A stretch of 44,839 nt of DNA, from positions 102,248-147,086 of the forward strand of contig JAJFGG010000011.1 of assembly GCA_021776235.1 (NCBI GenBank), written 5' to 3'. The stretch's first letter is position 1, and every line of letters starts with the position of its first letter. This DNA is from Alphaproteobacteria bacterium (GTDB lineage: Bacteria > Pseudomonadota > Alphaproteobacteria > GCA-2731375). The notes beneath the pieces are model-generated. The model worked only from the letters and a program-made list of their open reading frames with translations. It ran no database searches and had not been told where the DNA came from. Shown piece after piece: positions 34,725 to 42,957 of the stretch. Position numbers and translations under genes: made by a program.

Positions 34725-34892
34725 CTAGATCCTGCGACGCATGGCCATGAACGCCAAGGCGACGGCGGCCCTGACCATCGCCAGGCCCAAGGGATATTGC
34801 ACCGGCATGGGCAGCCAGGGTGCCGGCTTAAAATAATCCAGCTTCAGACCTAGGACCAAGTCACCGGCATTATCTGCCTGTAGGAATGCCAT
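34725..34892 (-). CDS. Small hypothetical protein (55 residues)
   Basis: ATG 34892 is preceded by GGAGGAGA at an ideal distance, which is the main reason to believe it. An upstream start at 34931 would lack this. The product is Asp/Leu-rich at its N-terminus, has a 'Y-F-K-P-A-P-W-L-P' segment and ends with an amphipathic or membrane-compatible helix (about residues 33-50) and four closing basic residues. I recognise no family. It lies 71 nt after the Spy-like gene on the same strand and may be co-transcribed. Confidence 0.4.
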   Translation of the reverse strand: MAFLQADNAGDLVLGLKLDYFKPAPWLPMPVQYPLGLAMVRAAVALAFMAMRRRI

Positions 34893-34963
34893 GAAGGTCT
34901 CCTCCTCCGCCTGATAGCGGCGGCGGGCCAATGCCTGACCGGCCCGCCGCCTGGTTCCGGGCT

Positions 34964-35494
34964 TTACCCGTGGCGCCGACGTGACAGCAAATCGTCCAGG
35001 GATTTTCGCTGCTTGTCGTTCAGCGTGCCATAGAAACGATCGAACGCCGGGCGTACTTGCTGCACCACATCCAAACCGGCACTGAGAAAACTTTCGGCCA
35101 TTGCCAGTTTGGCTGTCGCACTTTGCGGCGGCTTGCCGTCCTTGAGACCCTCGCAGGCCACGCCGACCCGGTCATCGGCCCCGCGCAGTGCGCCGGCCAA
35201 GGCTTCCCAGGCCTGCTGCTGGGGCGATGTGAAGGTCATGAAATTATCCACGAACGATATGGCGTGCTCAACTTTCTCGCCACGGATCGGACCGCATAAA
35301 TGGGCCAGACCCCGGCCGCCCCGACCACCGCCATGACCCCAACCAGAATGGCCGCGGCCAAACAGAGCCGAAGCGGTGCTGGTCTCCGTACCCTTGGCGC
35401 TAACGGCCGAGCCTAGGGAGACTGTGGTGGCGGCAATGGCTGCCACAGCCAGCAGGCCGATAGCGCCGGAAATCAAAATACCTTTGGTGTTCAT
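34964..35494 (-). CDS. Spy/CpxP family (LTxxQ motif) periplasmic protein
   Basis: This 176-residue exported protein starts at ATG 35494, which has AAGGAGCG upstream; a start at 35665 would add an implausible leader. The signal peptide has Lys4, a hydrophobic core at about 7-24 and a cleavage site near 30-33. Residues 46-66 form a Gly/His-rich linker that could bind metal. Two helical LTxxQ-like motifs follow: 'F-T-S-P-Q-Q-Q' (88-94) and 'L-N-D-K-Q' (158-162). Cys68 and Cys114 may form a disulfide. Spy and CpxP act as periplasmic chaperones or kinase inhibitors. The gene is divergent from a two-component system, as cpxP is from cpxRA. Confidence 0.82.
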   Translation of the reverse strand: MNTKGILISGAIGLLAVAAIAATTVSLGSAVSAKGTETSTASALFGRGHSGWGHGGGRGGRGLAHLCGPIRGEKVEHAISFVDNFMTFTSPQQQAWEALAGALRGADDRVGVACEGLKDGKPPQSATAKLAMAESFLSAGLDVVQQVRPAFDRFYGTLNDKQRKSLDDLLSRRRHG

Positions 35495-35513
35495 CTTCGC
35501 GCTCCTTGTTGAA

Positions 35514-35531
35514 CCGTACGAAAACCGTACG
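35514..35531. promoter_or_regulatory. Two CCGTACG boxes 11 bp apart in the Spy-like / response regulator divergent region
   Basis: CCGTACGAAAACCGTACG: two identical boxes, each with the palindrome CGTACG, spaced one helical turn. They lie 20 nt before the Spy-like start codon and about 155 nt before the response regulator. Tandem sites one turn apart are the usual geometry for OmpR/CpxR-type regulators, so this is a good candidate binding site for the regulator encoded at 35685. Confidence 0.45.
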
Positions 35532-35684
35532 CAAGAATATCTAAGGTATTCATGTAACTGGCTCATTTCGGCTCGGGCCGATTTTGGTAAGGCAGTATTG
35601 CCGATGTCGTCTCTGCAACAGTTCGTTACATAAAATTCGCGGCACGGGCGTGTGATCCGCCGCACCCTGGCCTAATATGGGGGT

Positions 35685-36416
35685 ATGGAGACAGCACCTC
35701 ATATTCTGGTGGTCGATGACGATCGGGAAATCCGCGATTTGCTGGCCCGCTTTTTGCGCAAGCATGGCTACCGGGTGGACAGCGCCCGCGACGGCCGGGA
35801 AATGTGGCGCCTGCTGGAGTCGGGGCGGTTTGATCTGATCGTGTTGGATTTGATGTTGCCGGGTGAGGACGGCCTGTCCCTGTGCCGCCGCCTGCGCACC
35901 CAGACCGCGGCGCGGGCAAGCCCTCCCATTATCATGTTGACGGCTATTGGCGAAGAGATGGACCGTATCATTGGCCTGGAAATGGGTGCCGACGATTATC
36001 TGGCGAAACCATTCAATCCCCGGGAGTTATTGGCCCGTATGCGCGCCGTGCTGCGCCGTAGCGCCGCCGCGGCCGTGCCATCGGAAGCGGCCGGCGAAGA
36101 TGATCTGAGCTTTGCTGGCTGGTCGCTGCATTTGGCGCGCCGGGAATTGCGGAACCCGGATGGCCACCTGGCCGATCTGACAGGTGGTGAATTCGAGCTG
36201 CTCTGTGCCCTGGCCAGCCATCCGCAGCGGCTGTTGAGCCGGGAGCAGTTGCTGGATCTGACCCGTGGCCGGGCCGCGGTGCCGTTCGACCGGGCCATTG
36301 ACGTCCAGATCAGCCGTCTCCGCGGCAAGATCGAAGCGGACCCCAAAAACCCGGCCATTATCAAGACCGTGCGCGGGGCGGGTTACATTTTCTCGGCCAC
36401 GGTGGCGCGTTCATGA
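35685..36416 (+). CDS. OmpR/CpxR family response regulator
   Basis: This 243-residue regulator has a receiver domain with the acidic triad start 'V-D-D-D-R-E' (about 10-15), phosphoacceptor Asp55 in 'IVLDLMLPG', switch Thr in 'MLTAIG' and Lys in 'LAKPFNP'. The C-terminal winged helix (about 140-240) has 'L-T-G-G-E-F-E-L-L' and 'V-Q-I-S-R-L-R-G-K-I-E', followed by 'VRGAGYIF'. It overlaps the kinase gene by 4 nt. It probably controls the divergent Spy-like gene. Confidence 0.95.
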   Translation: METAPHILVVDDDREIRDLLARFLRKHGYRVDSARDGREMWRLLESGRFDLIVLDLMLPGEDGLSLCRRLRTQTAARASPPIIMLTAIGEEMDRIIGLEMGADDYLAKPFNPRELLARMRAVLRRSAAAAVPSEAAGEDDLSFAGWSLHLARRELRNPDGHLADLTGGEFELLCALASHPQRLLSREQLLDLTRGRAAVPFDRAIDVQISRLRGKIEADPKNPAIIKTVRGAGYIFSATVARS

Positions 36417-37804
36417 TGCGCGCGCTGACACGGTTATGGCCGGCCACCATGGCCAGCCGCTTCACCCTGATACTGGTCACCGGACTGTTGATATTCCTGA
36501 TCATCAGCGCGGCGTTGTTTCTGCACGAACGCGGGGGCCGGACACTGGGCCTGTTTGCCAGGCACATGGCCTTGCGGATCGCAGCCATGGCCGATCTGAT
36601 GGAGGCGACGGCGGCGGCGGATCGGGGCCGGGTTCTGACCGCCCTGGGCGGCCCAATGATGCGGGTATCCTTGAGCCCCGTGGGCCCCGATTTAACTGCT
36701 GACCATTGGCGGCGGCCGGAAGAGTTGCCGGCCCCTATTCAACCTCACCTTGATGTACTGCAGGGACGGCCCCTGTTTGTGCGCCTGTTACGCCCTTGGC
36801 AGGACGGCGGTGAAACCGGGCACGCAAAGGCCCATCGGATGGCTATTGCCGTTGGTCTGGCTGACGGCCATTGGCTTATGGTTCGTTTACATGGCGGGCG
36901 GCCGCCTTGGCGCTGGGGCCCCGGCCCCCTGGGTTGGCTGTTGCTGACCATCGTTCTGGTACTGTGCACGGCGGTCTGGGCTGCCCACCGCATGACCCGG
37001 CCGTTGCGCCGCTTTGCCCAGGCGGCTGACCGCTTTGGCGTTGACGTGCGGGCGCCGCCCATGCCCGAACACGGCTCCCGTGAACTGCGCCGGGCCGCAA
37101 GTGCTTTCAACCGGATGCAGGAACGCCTGCGCCGCTTTGTTGATGACCGCACCATGATGCTGGCCGCCATCTCTCATGACTTGCGCACGGTGCTGACCCG
37201 CCTGCGCCTGCGGGCGGAATTCATCGAGGACAGCGAACAACAGGACAAGGCCATCGCCGACATCGACGAAATGCAGGCAATGTTGGACGAGACCCTGTCC
37301 TTTGCCCGTGACGATGCCCGGGAAGAGGCGCCCATCACGACCGACCTGGCGGCCCTGTTGCAAAGCCTTTGTTCTACCCTGGCCGATACCGGCCGGGCCG
37401 TGCAATTCAGTGGCCCCGCCCACCTGGCTTTGCCGGCCCGTCCAGTTGCCTTGCGCCGGGCCTTTGGCAGTCTGTTGGACAATGCCTTGCGTTATGGCGA
37501 GCAGGCGGAAGTGTCCCTATCAGAAAGCAACGGCGAGGCGATTGTGGAGATCCTTGACCATGGCCCCGGTATTCCGGCCGAGATGCGGGAGAAAGTGTTT
37601 GCACCGTTTTTTCGCCTGGAGGGTTCCCGCAGCCGGGAGACAGGGGGCACCGGCCTAGGTCTGGCCAGCGCCCGGGCCGTGATCCACCGCCACGGCGGCC
37701 AGATAAGTCTGCACGACAGCGCGGATCCCGCCGCGGGCGGGCTTTTGGTCCGTGTCAATTTGCCGATCGGCGGCACCGAAATCAATAGCCCAGAAGTGCT
37801 CTAA
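36413..37804 (+). CDS. Sensor histidine kinase (EnvZ/CpxA type)
   Basis: This 463-residue inner-membrane kinase has TM1 at about 17-37, a periplasmic sensor of about 130 residues (38-172), TM2 at about 173-192, HAMP at about 193-245 and the phospho-His255 motif 'ISHDLRTVLTRLR'. ATPase boxes N ('LLDNALRYG'), G1 ('DHGPGIP'), F ('FAPFFRLEGSR') and G2 ('GGTGLGLA') follow. The sensor domain is rich in Pro, Arg and His. Its 3' end overlaps the convergent FAD oxidoreductase gene by 4 nt (CTAA). The paired periplasmic Spy-like protein suggests envelope stress or metal sensing. Confidence 0.95.
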   Translation: MMRALTRLWPATMASRFTLILVTGLLIFLIISAALFLHERGGRTLGLFARHMALRIAAMADLMEATAAADRGRVLTALGGPMMRVSLSPVGPDLTADHWRRPEELPAPIQPHLDVLQGRPLFVRLLRPWQDGGETGHAKAHRMAIAVGLADGHWLMVRLHGGRPPWRWGPGPLGWLLLTIVLVLCTAVWAAHRMTRPLRRFAQAADRFGVDVRAPPMPEHGSRELRRAASAFNRMQERLRRFVDDRTMMLAAISHDLRTVLTRLRLRAEFIEDSEQQDKAIADIDEMQAMLDETLSFARDDAREEAPITTDLAALLQSLCSTLADTGRAVQFSGPAHLALPARPVALRRAFGSLLDNALRYGEQAEVSLSESNGEAIVEILDHGPGIPAEMREKVFAPFFRLEGSRSRETGGTGLGLASARAVIHRHGGQISLHDSADPAAGGLLVRVNLPIGGTEINSPEVL

Positions 37805-39084
37805 TCCCGGCTGTCGCGCCAGCGAAAATACCAGCTCAATGTCCGGGCCAGCGGCACCACCAGGTCGTGCATTGGCAAAGGTTTCAAGGGCGCCGGCGGC
37901 AATGCCAGCTCGTTGGCCGGCAGGCCCAGGGCGCGCTGGGCCATCATGCGCCCCACCGCCGTGCCCAGTGCGATCCCGCGGCCGCTGTAACCCAGGGCCG
38001 CGATCATGCCGCCGGCCAGTTCGTGATAGCGGGGCAATCTCTCGGGTGTCATGGCGATGATGCCTTCCCAGACATACTCCACCTGGGGCTGTTCGATCTG
38101 GGGAAAGGCTATATTCAGGCGCCGAATTGTCGATGCGGTCATGCGGCCTCTGGCGCCGGCGGTAAATACCGGGGCCGAAGTGGTGACAATGCGGCCAAAA
38201 CGGTCCTTGCGGAAAGCCCACAGCGCCTGGCGGGTATCGGACAGCCCATGATCACCAGGCAGTATGGTCTTCGCCACGTTGTCTCCCAACACCGTGGTGG
38301 CCACGTGGGTAGAACGCAAAGGCACGATCGTCTGGCGCAAATTGGGGAACAGGTTGCCGGTATAACCGTTGGTGGCCAGGATAACCTTGTCGGCCCGCAG
38401 CACGCCGCCAGCGGCTTTCAGGCGCCATTGTCCCCCTTCCCGGTCGACGGCCTGCACCGGGCTGTCGCCATGCACCGCCACACCCGCGGCCTGCGCCGCG
38501 CGGGCCAAGCCACGGGAATATCCCAAAGGCTGGATATGGCCGCCCGAACGGTGCAACCAGCCGCCATGGTAGATGGGGCTGCCGGTCAGTTCCGCGGCCC
38601 TGGCCGCGTCGTACATTTCCACCGGCGCGCCACGGGCGGCCCACTGGTCGTGCTTGGCGCGCACCCCGCGCATGCGCGAAGCCCGATGAGCTGGCTGCAA
38701 CCAGCCATTCTGGACGGCGTCGCATTCGATCTCGTGTTTGCGGATCAAATCGAACACCAGGTCTGCAGAGGCCGCCACCATTTCGTTCAGGCGCTCGCCC
38801 CGCTCTTCGCCAAAGGCCGCCACCGCGTCGTCGGGATTATGCCGGCTGTAGGCGGGAATGACCTGGCCATTGTTGCGGCCCGAGGCGCCAAAGCCCGGTT
38901 GTTCGGACTCCAGCAATACCGTATCGGCACCGCCCATCGCCAAATGCAAGGCAGCCGACAGGCCGGTGAAGCCGCCCCCCACCACCGCCACGTCGGCCCG
39001 GCGCTCGCCTTGCAATGCAGGGTAATGGGGCGTGGGAGCGGACGTGTGGGTCCATAGGTTCGATTTCGGTTCGGCGGGATGCAT
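37801..39084 (-). CDS. FAD-dependent oxidoreductase of the glycine/D-amino acid oxidase family (gamma-glutamylputrescine oxidase-like)
   Basis: This flavoprotein has 427 residues with ATG 39084. That start is chosen because AGGAGAG is close upstream and the N-terminus then aligns with PuuB/OrdL-type proteins ('S-N-L-W-T-H-T-S'); ATG 39189 would add 35 implausible residues. The FAD dinucleotide fold is 'VAVVGGGFTGLSAA' (about 32-45), with 'GFGASGRNNGQ' (about 68-78) as covalent/FAD loop and 'ALGYSGRGIALGT' near the C-terminus. The family oxidises amines or N-methyl amino acids such as gamma-glutamylputrescine. The substrate is not certain. Confidence 0.87.
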   Translation of the reverse strand: MHPAEPKSNLWTHTSAPTPHYPALQGERRADVAVVGGGFTGLSAALHLAMGGADTVLLESEQPGFGASGRNNGQVIPAYSRHNPDDAVAAFGEERGERLNEMVAASADLVFDLIRKHEIECDAVQNGWLQPAHRASRMRGVRAKHDQWAARGAPVEMYDAARAAELTGSPIYHGGWLHRSGGHIQPLGYSRGLARAAQAAGVAVHGDSPVQAVDREGGQWRLKAAGGVLRADKVILATNGYTGNLFPNLRQTIVPLRSTHVATTVLGDNVAKTILPGDHGLSDTRQALWAFRKDRFGRIVTTSAPVFTAGARGRMTASTIRRLNIAFPQIEQPQVEYVWEGIIAMTPERLPRYHELAGGMIAALGYSGRGIALGTAVGRMMAQRALGLPANELALPPAPLKPLPMHDLVVPLARTLSWYFRWRDSRD

Positions 39085-39213
39085 AGCTATTACTCTCCTG
39101 ACCTGTCGCGCACCTCGGTCGCCCTCGTGCGAACCTTGCAATGCGCCGGCATCGCGGCGCGTCGCTCCCCTTGTCGAGGCAACCGACAAGACCGTTATGC
39201 GAGCGATTTTTTT
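39085..39213 (+). ncRNA. Candidate small RNA with intrinsic terminator
   Basis: Three hairpins lie in the 141-nt gap between the FAD oxidase start and the ytoQ stop. They are CGCAC/GTGCG near 39105-39131, GCGCCG-gcatcg-CGGCGC at 39143-39160, and a nested structure at 39162-39206. In the nested structure TCGCTC pairs with GAGCGA and encloses CTTGTCG-aggcaac-CGACAAG. Seven T follow at 39207-39213 on the plus strand only. No plus-strand gene ends nearby, so the terminator implies an independent short plus-strand transcript. The 5' end is unknown and the start coordinate is a guess. Homology to known RNAs is not claimed. Confidence 0.35.
39162..39213 (+). terminator. Nested stem-loop followed by T7 on the plus strand
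   Basis: The outer stem is TCGCTC (39162-39167) with GAGCGA (39201-39206), and the inner stem is CTTGTCG (39170-39176) with CGACAAG (39184-39190). TTTTTTT follows directly. The 10-nt unpaired stretch on the right side makes the outer helix weaker than a textbook terminator. Confidence 0.45.
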
Positions 39214-39225
39214 CCGATAGGGATC

Positions 39226-39696
39226 CTACGCAGAGGCGGCGAGGCGGCCATTGATGACATAATCGAGAATCCGTACAACCTGTTCCGGGGTTTCCGCCGT
39301 GGCCAGGGCGGCCCCATCCACCTCCTTCAGGGCATGACGCAGGGAAGGGTCATGCAGGGTAATGATCGAGGTGCCCAGCGCGGCGGCATAACCCGCATCA
39401 AAGGCGGCATTCCATTGCTTGTACTTGTCGCCAAACCGCACAACCACGACATCGGCGCGCTCGATCAAGGTGCGGGTGCGTATGGCGTTCATTCTGGCCC
39501 CCTTGTGGTCGTGCCAAAAGGGTTGCTCCTCGCCCCCCAGTATGGCGACGCCGCAATCGTCTGAAGAGGCGTGATCGGTGACCGGCGAACTGAAATCAAT
39601 GGCCAGGCCGGCCTTGGCCGCGCCTTCGACGATCCGCTCTCTCCAGTCGCTGTGAATTTCACCCGATAGGTATACGTCCCAGTGTTGCTGGCTCAT
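39226..39696 (-). CDS. YtoQ family protein (nucleoside 2-deoxyribosyltransferase-like fold)
   Basis: This 156-residue cytoplasmic protein is chosen to start at ATG 39696, with AGGGAG upstream; ATG 39717 would add seven residues overlapping the preceding gene. The N-terminal 'W-D-V-Y-L-S-G-E-I-H-S-D-W-R' and the 'S-S-P-V-T-D-H' and 'G-A-R-M-N-A-I-R-T-R-T-L-I-E-R-A-D' segments are those of the YtoQ family, related in fold to nucleoside deoxyribosyltransferases. The function is unknown. It follows the VOC gene by 17 nt on the same strand. Confidence 0.83.
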   Translation of the reverse strand: MSQQHWDVYLSGEIHSDWRERIVEGAAKAGLAIDFSSPVTDHASSDDCGVAILGGEEQPFWHDHKGARMNAIRTRTLIERADVVVVRFGDKYKQWNAAFDAGYAAALGTSIITLHDPSLRHALKEVDGAALATAETPEQVVRILDYVINGRLAASA

Positions 39697-39713
39697 CTTA
39701 ATCTCCCTTAGTT

Positions 39714-40430
39714 TCAATCAAGGCTGCCGGTCAATTGTGCCCGCTGCGAAACCTCGATCCAATTGCCGTCAGGGTCCCGCACAAATGAATAGCGTGTCGT
39801 GGTGCCGATGGTCCGGGGTGGCCCGCCTTCGCTGCCGCCGCGTTGCAATATACCGGCATGTTCCAGGTCGCATTTATGGATCTGCACAGTGGTGTAGCGA
39901 TAACCGGCACCCGCCATACTGTCCGGTGTCGATTTCACATTGCCGTCCTGTTGCAGGAACAGCACCGTGTCTCCGGCAAGTACCGTATCGTCCGGTCCCG
40001 CCTGGAATTGCAGGGCCCCGACCCAGAACTGGCGCGCGGCGGCAAGGTCGCTAACCGCGATCTCAATGCCAATGCCCGCTATACCCTTGTGTCCTTGGGG
40101 CACCAGGTCCACCGCGTTGCCGTCTGGATCGGTCAGGCTTTGCACACCAGCCAAGCCCGGTTTCGCTATCGACAGGCGGCGATAACCCGATGGGCTTAAC
40201 TGATCCAACGGGTCGCGGGCGTGATTGATCTTCAGGATCGAGCCATTCATGTGATGACGCAATTGATGGATACCGCGCCCCAGTTTGCCCACGTGATCAA
40301 ATTCCAGGCCAACCTCTCCTTGCCAAAAGGCCAGTTGCTCCTCCCGCCGATTGGTATACAGGCCAATATCCAGATGCTGTTTTGCCAAATCCACCGGGTC
40401 ACGCTCCTCATCATGCAATGCCCGGCACAT
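39714..40430 (-). CDS. VOC (glyoxalase/bleomycin resistance/dioxygenase) superfamily protein with two domains
   Basis: About 238 residues with ATG 40430; GTG 40478 would add 16, and neither start has a strong ribosome-binding site. Two VOC modules are visible. The first is centred on 'H-L-D-I-G-L-Y-T-N' and ends 'T-D-P-D-G-N-A-V-D-L-V'. The second starts 'G-I-E-I-A-V-S-D-L-A-A-A-R-Q-F-W' and ends 'V-R-D-P-D-G-N-W-I-E-V'. Metal ligands of the glyoxalase fold (His near the module starts, Glu near the ends) seem only partly conserved. Its substrate is unknown. It is divergent from prfC. Confidence 0.75.
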   Translation of the reverse strand: MCRALHDEERDPVDLAKQHLDIGLYTNRREEQLAFWQGEVGLEFDHVGKLGRGIHQLRHHMNGSILKINHARDPLDQLSPSGYRRLSIAKPGLAGVQSLTDPDGNAVDLVPQGHKGIAGIGIEIAVSDLAAARQFWVGALQFQAGPDDTVLAGDTVLFLQQDGNVKSTPDSMAGAGYRYTTVQIHKCDLEHAGILQRGGSEGGPPRTIGTTTRYSFVRDPDGNWIEVSQRAQLTGSLD

Positions 40431-40604
40431 ATAGCAGAAATTAGCGCCGCACCAAGCGCCATCCCTAATGTGGCGCACTGTCGAAGAGATAATTGCCGCG
40501 TTCGTCCCTGGTCACCTTTTCTGTCCGGCCGTTTGGTGCTATACGGCCCGGCGCGCGCAGGAATATGCCGTCCGCGTGCAAAGCCACGAATCCGGACCAA
40601 TGTC

Positions 40605-42203
40605 ATGAACGATATCGCCGCCGAAGTCGCGCGCCGCCGCACCTTCGCCATCATCGCCCATCCCGATGCGGGCAAAACCACCCTGACCGAAAAGCTGCTG
40701 CTGTTCGGCGGCGCCATTCAGCTCGCCGGCGCGGTCAAGGCCAAGGGTGACGCACGCCGGGTGCATTCCGATTGGATGAAGGTAGAGCGGGAAAGGGGCA
40801 TTTCCGTGGCCACATCGGTCATGACCTTCGATTACAGCGATTGCACCTTCAATCTGCTGGATACACCAGGCCATCAGGATTTTTCCGAGGACACCTATCG
40901 CACCCTGACTGCGGTCGACAGCGCTGTCATGGTGCTGGACGCGGCCCGCGGCATTCAGGAACAGACCCGCAAATTGTTCGAGGTCTGCCGCCTGCGCGAC
41001 GTGCCCATCGTCACATTCATCAACAAAATGGACCGGGAGGGGCGAGAGTCGTTCGATCTGTTGGACGAGATCGAACAGAGCCTGGCCCTGGACGTGACGC
41101 CAGCCAGTTGGCCCATTGGCATGGGGCGCCGTTTTCAGGGCTGCTACGATCTGTTCTCGGACCGGCTGGTGTTGATGGACAAAGCGGACAAGAACGTGAT
41201 CAGCGAGGGCGAGGTCTGTTCCGGGCTGGACGACAGCAAGCTGGATGCATTGCTTGGGAATAGCGCCGATACCTTGCGGGAAGAAATAGAGATGGCCCAG
41301 GGCCTGTGCCCGCCCTTTGACGCCCAGGCCTACCGCGAAGGCCACATGACGCCGGTCTACTTCGGCTCCGCCATCAACAATTTCGGTGTGCGGGAATTGC
41401 TGGCCGGCCTGGCCAGGCTGGCCCCGCCGCCGGGCCCGCGGCCCAGCCTGACCCGGCCTGTGCAGCCGCTGGAAAGCAAGGTCAGCGGCTTTATTTTCAA
41501 GATTCAGGCCAACATGGACCCCAAGCATCGGGATCGCATGGCTTTTATGCGAATCTGTTCCGGTCATTTCCGCAAGGGCATGAAGTTAAAGCATGTACGC
41601 AGCGGCAAACAGATCAACATGCACAATCCGGTACTGTTCCTTGCCCAGGACCGGGGCACGGCGGAGGATGCCTACGCCGGCGACATTATCGGCCTGCCCA
41701 ATCATGGCAATCTGCATATTGGTGATGCCTTGACCGAGGGCGAGGCACTTACTTTCACCGGCATTCCCAGCTTCGCGCCGGAACTGCTGCAGCGTGTGGC
41801 GCCGGATGACCCCATGAAAGCCAAGCATCTGGGCCGCGCCCTGCAGCAACTGGCCGAGGAAGGTGCGGCCAGCGTGTTCAAACCTCGCCTGGGCGCGAAT
41901 TGGTATGTCGGCGTCGTCGGTGCCCTGCAGTTCGATGTCCTTGCCGACCGCATCGCCGCCGAATACGAACTACCCGTGCATTTCGAGGCATCCAGCCTGT
42001 ACACCGCACGTTGGGTGCAGAGCGACGACGAGGCGCTGTTAAAACGCTTTGCCGACAAGGAACGCGCCGTGGTCGCCGACGACCACGAAGGCGGCCTGGT
42101 ACTACTGGCCCGCAATGCCTGGCACCTGGATGACCTGGCCCGGGACTGGCCCGATTTGCGTTTTGCCGCGACCAAAGATCAGACTGGTGATCAGGCGGCG
42201 TAA
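40605..42203 (+). CDS. prfC: Peptide chain release factor 3
   Basis: This 532-residue GTPase recycles RF1/RF2 from the ribosome after termination; E. coli RF3 has 529. Motifs are G1 'AHPDAGKTT' (18-26), G3 'DTPGHQDFSEDTYRTL' and G4 'NKMDREG', with 'ERGISVATSVM' as switch I. Start ATG 40605 gives the family N-terminus 'I-A-A-E-V-A-R-R-R-T-F-A-I-I'. The frame is open a further 384 nt upstream but that part is antisense to the VOC gene and has no family similarity. Its 3' end overlaps the convergent GST gene by 13 nt. Confidence 0.96.
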   Translation: MNDIAAEVARRRTFAIIAHPDAGKTTLTEKLLLFGGAIQLAGAVKAKGDARRVHSDWMKVERERGISVATSVMTFDYSDCTFNLLDTPGHQDFSEDTYRTLTAVDSAVMVLDAARGIQEQTRKLFEVCRLRDVPIVTFINKMDREGRESFDLLDEIEQSLALDVTPASWPIGMGRRFQGCYDLFSDRLVLMDKADKNVISEGEVCSGLDDSKLDALLGNSADTLREEIEMAQGLCPPFDAQAYREGHMTPVYFGSAINNFGVRELLAGLARLAPPPGPRPSLTRPVQPLESKVSGFIFKIQANMDPKHRDRMAFMRICSGHFRKGMKLKHVRSGKQINMHNPVLFLAQDRGTAEDAYAGDIIGLPNHGNLHIGDALTEGEALTFTGIPSFAPELLQRVAPDDPMKAKHLGRALQQLAEEGAASVFKPRLGANWYVGVVGALQFDVLADRIAAEYELPVHFEASSLYTARWVQSDDEALLKRFADKERAVVADDHEGGLVLLARNAWHLDDLARDWPDLRFAATKDQTGDQAA

Positions 42204-42871
42204 TTGCCCGGAAACATATTGCGCCGCGAGGCTTCGTCCATTTCGGTCTTGAAGCTATGGCGGTCCTTCAGCGCAATCGCCCGTTCGGCGGCGGGGCGGG
42301 CAGTGATTTCGTCCACCAGGCGTTCCAGATTGGGCATCTTTGCCAGCACCCCATCACCGAGGACGACTGGCATAAGCCGCGCCCAGCCCCAAACGGCCAT
42401 GTCGACAATAGTATAATCGTCGCCAAGCATATAGGGCTGTCCAGCAAGGCGGGCATCGATGATGCCGTAGTGGCGTTGCGCTTCGTATTTGTAGCGGTTG
42501 ATGGCATAGGGCAGTTGCTCCGGCGCATGGTTGCGAAAATGCACCGATTGGCCCGAATAAGGCCCGACGCCGGAGGCGACGAACATCAGCCAGGACAGCA
42601 ATTCCCCCCTTGCTTCAGGTCCATCCCCGGGAAGGAATTTTCCCGTTTTCTCAGCCAGATAAAGCAGAATGGCATTGCTATCGAAAACCCGCACATCGCC
42701 ATCGACGATGACCGGCACCTTGGCATTTGGGTTGAGCGCCAGGAATCCCGGCTTGAACTGATCGCCCTCGCGGGTATCGACGGGTATAGCCTCGTAATCG
42801 AGGCCGGCTTCCTCAAGAAACAAAGCCACTTTGACCGGGTTCGGCGCGCCGCTGTAGTAAAATTTCAACAT
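42191..42871 (-). CDS. Glutathione S-transferase family protein
   Basis: This 226-residue protein starts at ATG 42871 after GGGGGAG; a start at 42904 would add 11 residues. The thioredoxin-like N-terminal domain has 'Y-Y-S-G-A-P-N-P-V-K-V-A-L-F-L' with a possible catalytic Ser7 or Asn11, the cis-Pro motif 'KVPVIVDG' and 'F-D-S-N-A-I-L-L-Y-L-A', the gamma-glutamyl-binding segment. An all-helical C-terminal domain follows. It resembles the YfcG/Nu-class. The role (detoxification, disulfide reduction) is inferred. Confidence 0.92.
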   Translation of the reverse strand: MLKFYYSGAPNPVKVALFLEEAGLDYEAIPVDTREGDQFKPGFLALNPNAKVPVIVDGDVRVFDSNAILLYLAEKTGKFLPGDGPEARGELLSWLMFVASGVGPYSGQSVHFRNHAPEQLPYAINRYKYEAQRHYGIIDARLAGQPYMLGDDYTIVDMAVWGWARLMPVVLGDGVLAKMPNLERLVDEITARPAAERAIALKDRHSFKTEMDEASRRNMFPGNYAA

Positions 42872-42957
42872 CAAGTATCTCCCCCTTGCTGCCTTCGCAC
42901 CCACTGGCCCAAATCCGCAGCTTCACAATTCTATCGGCAAAAAATATAGTTTAACCC

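Noticed and set aside
37867-39057. Plus-strand reading frame of 396 codons
   Set aside because: It lies entirely antisense to the FAD oxidoreductase, which has a clear FAD-binding motif and start site; composition is Arg/His/Gln biased.
40221-40604. Upstream in-frame extension of release factor 3 by 128 codons
   Set aside because: RF3 proteins start where ATG 40605 puts it. The extension is antisense to the VOC gene and shows no similarity to any RF3 domain.
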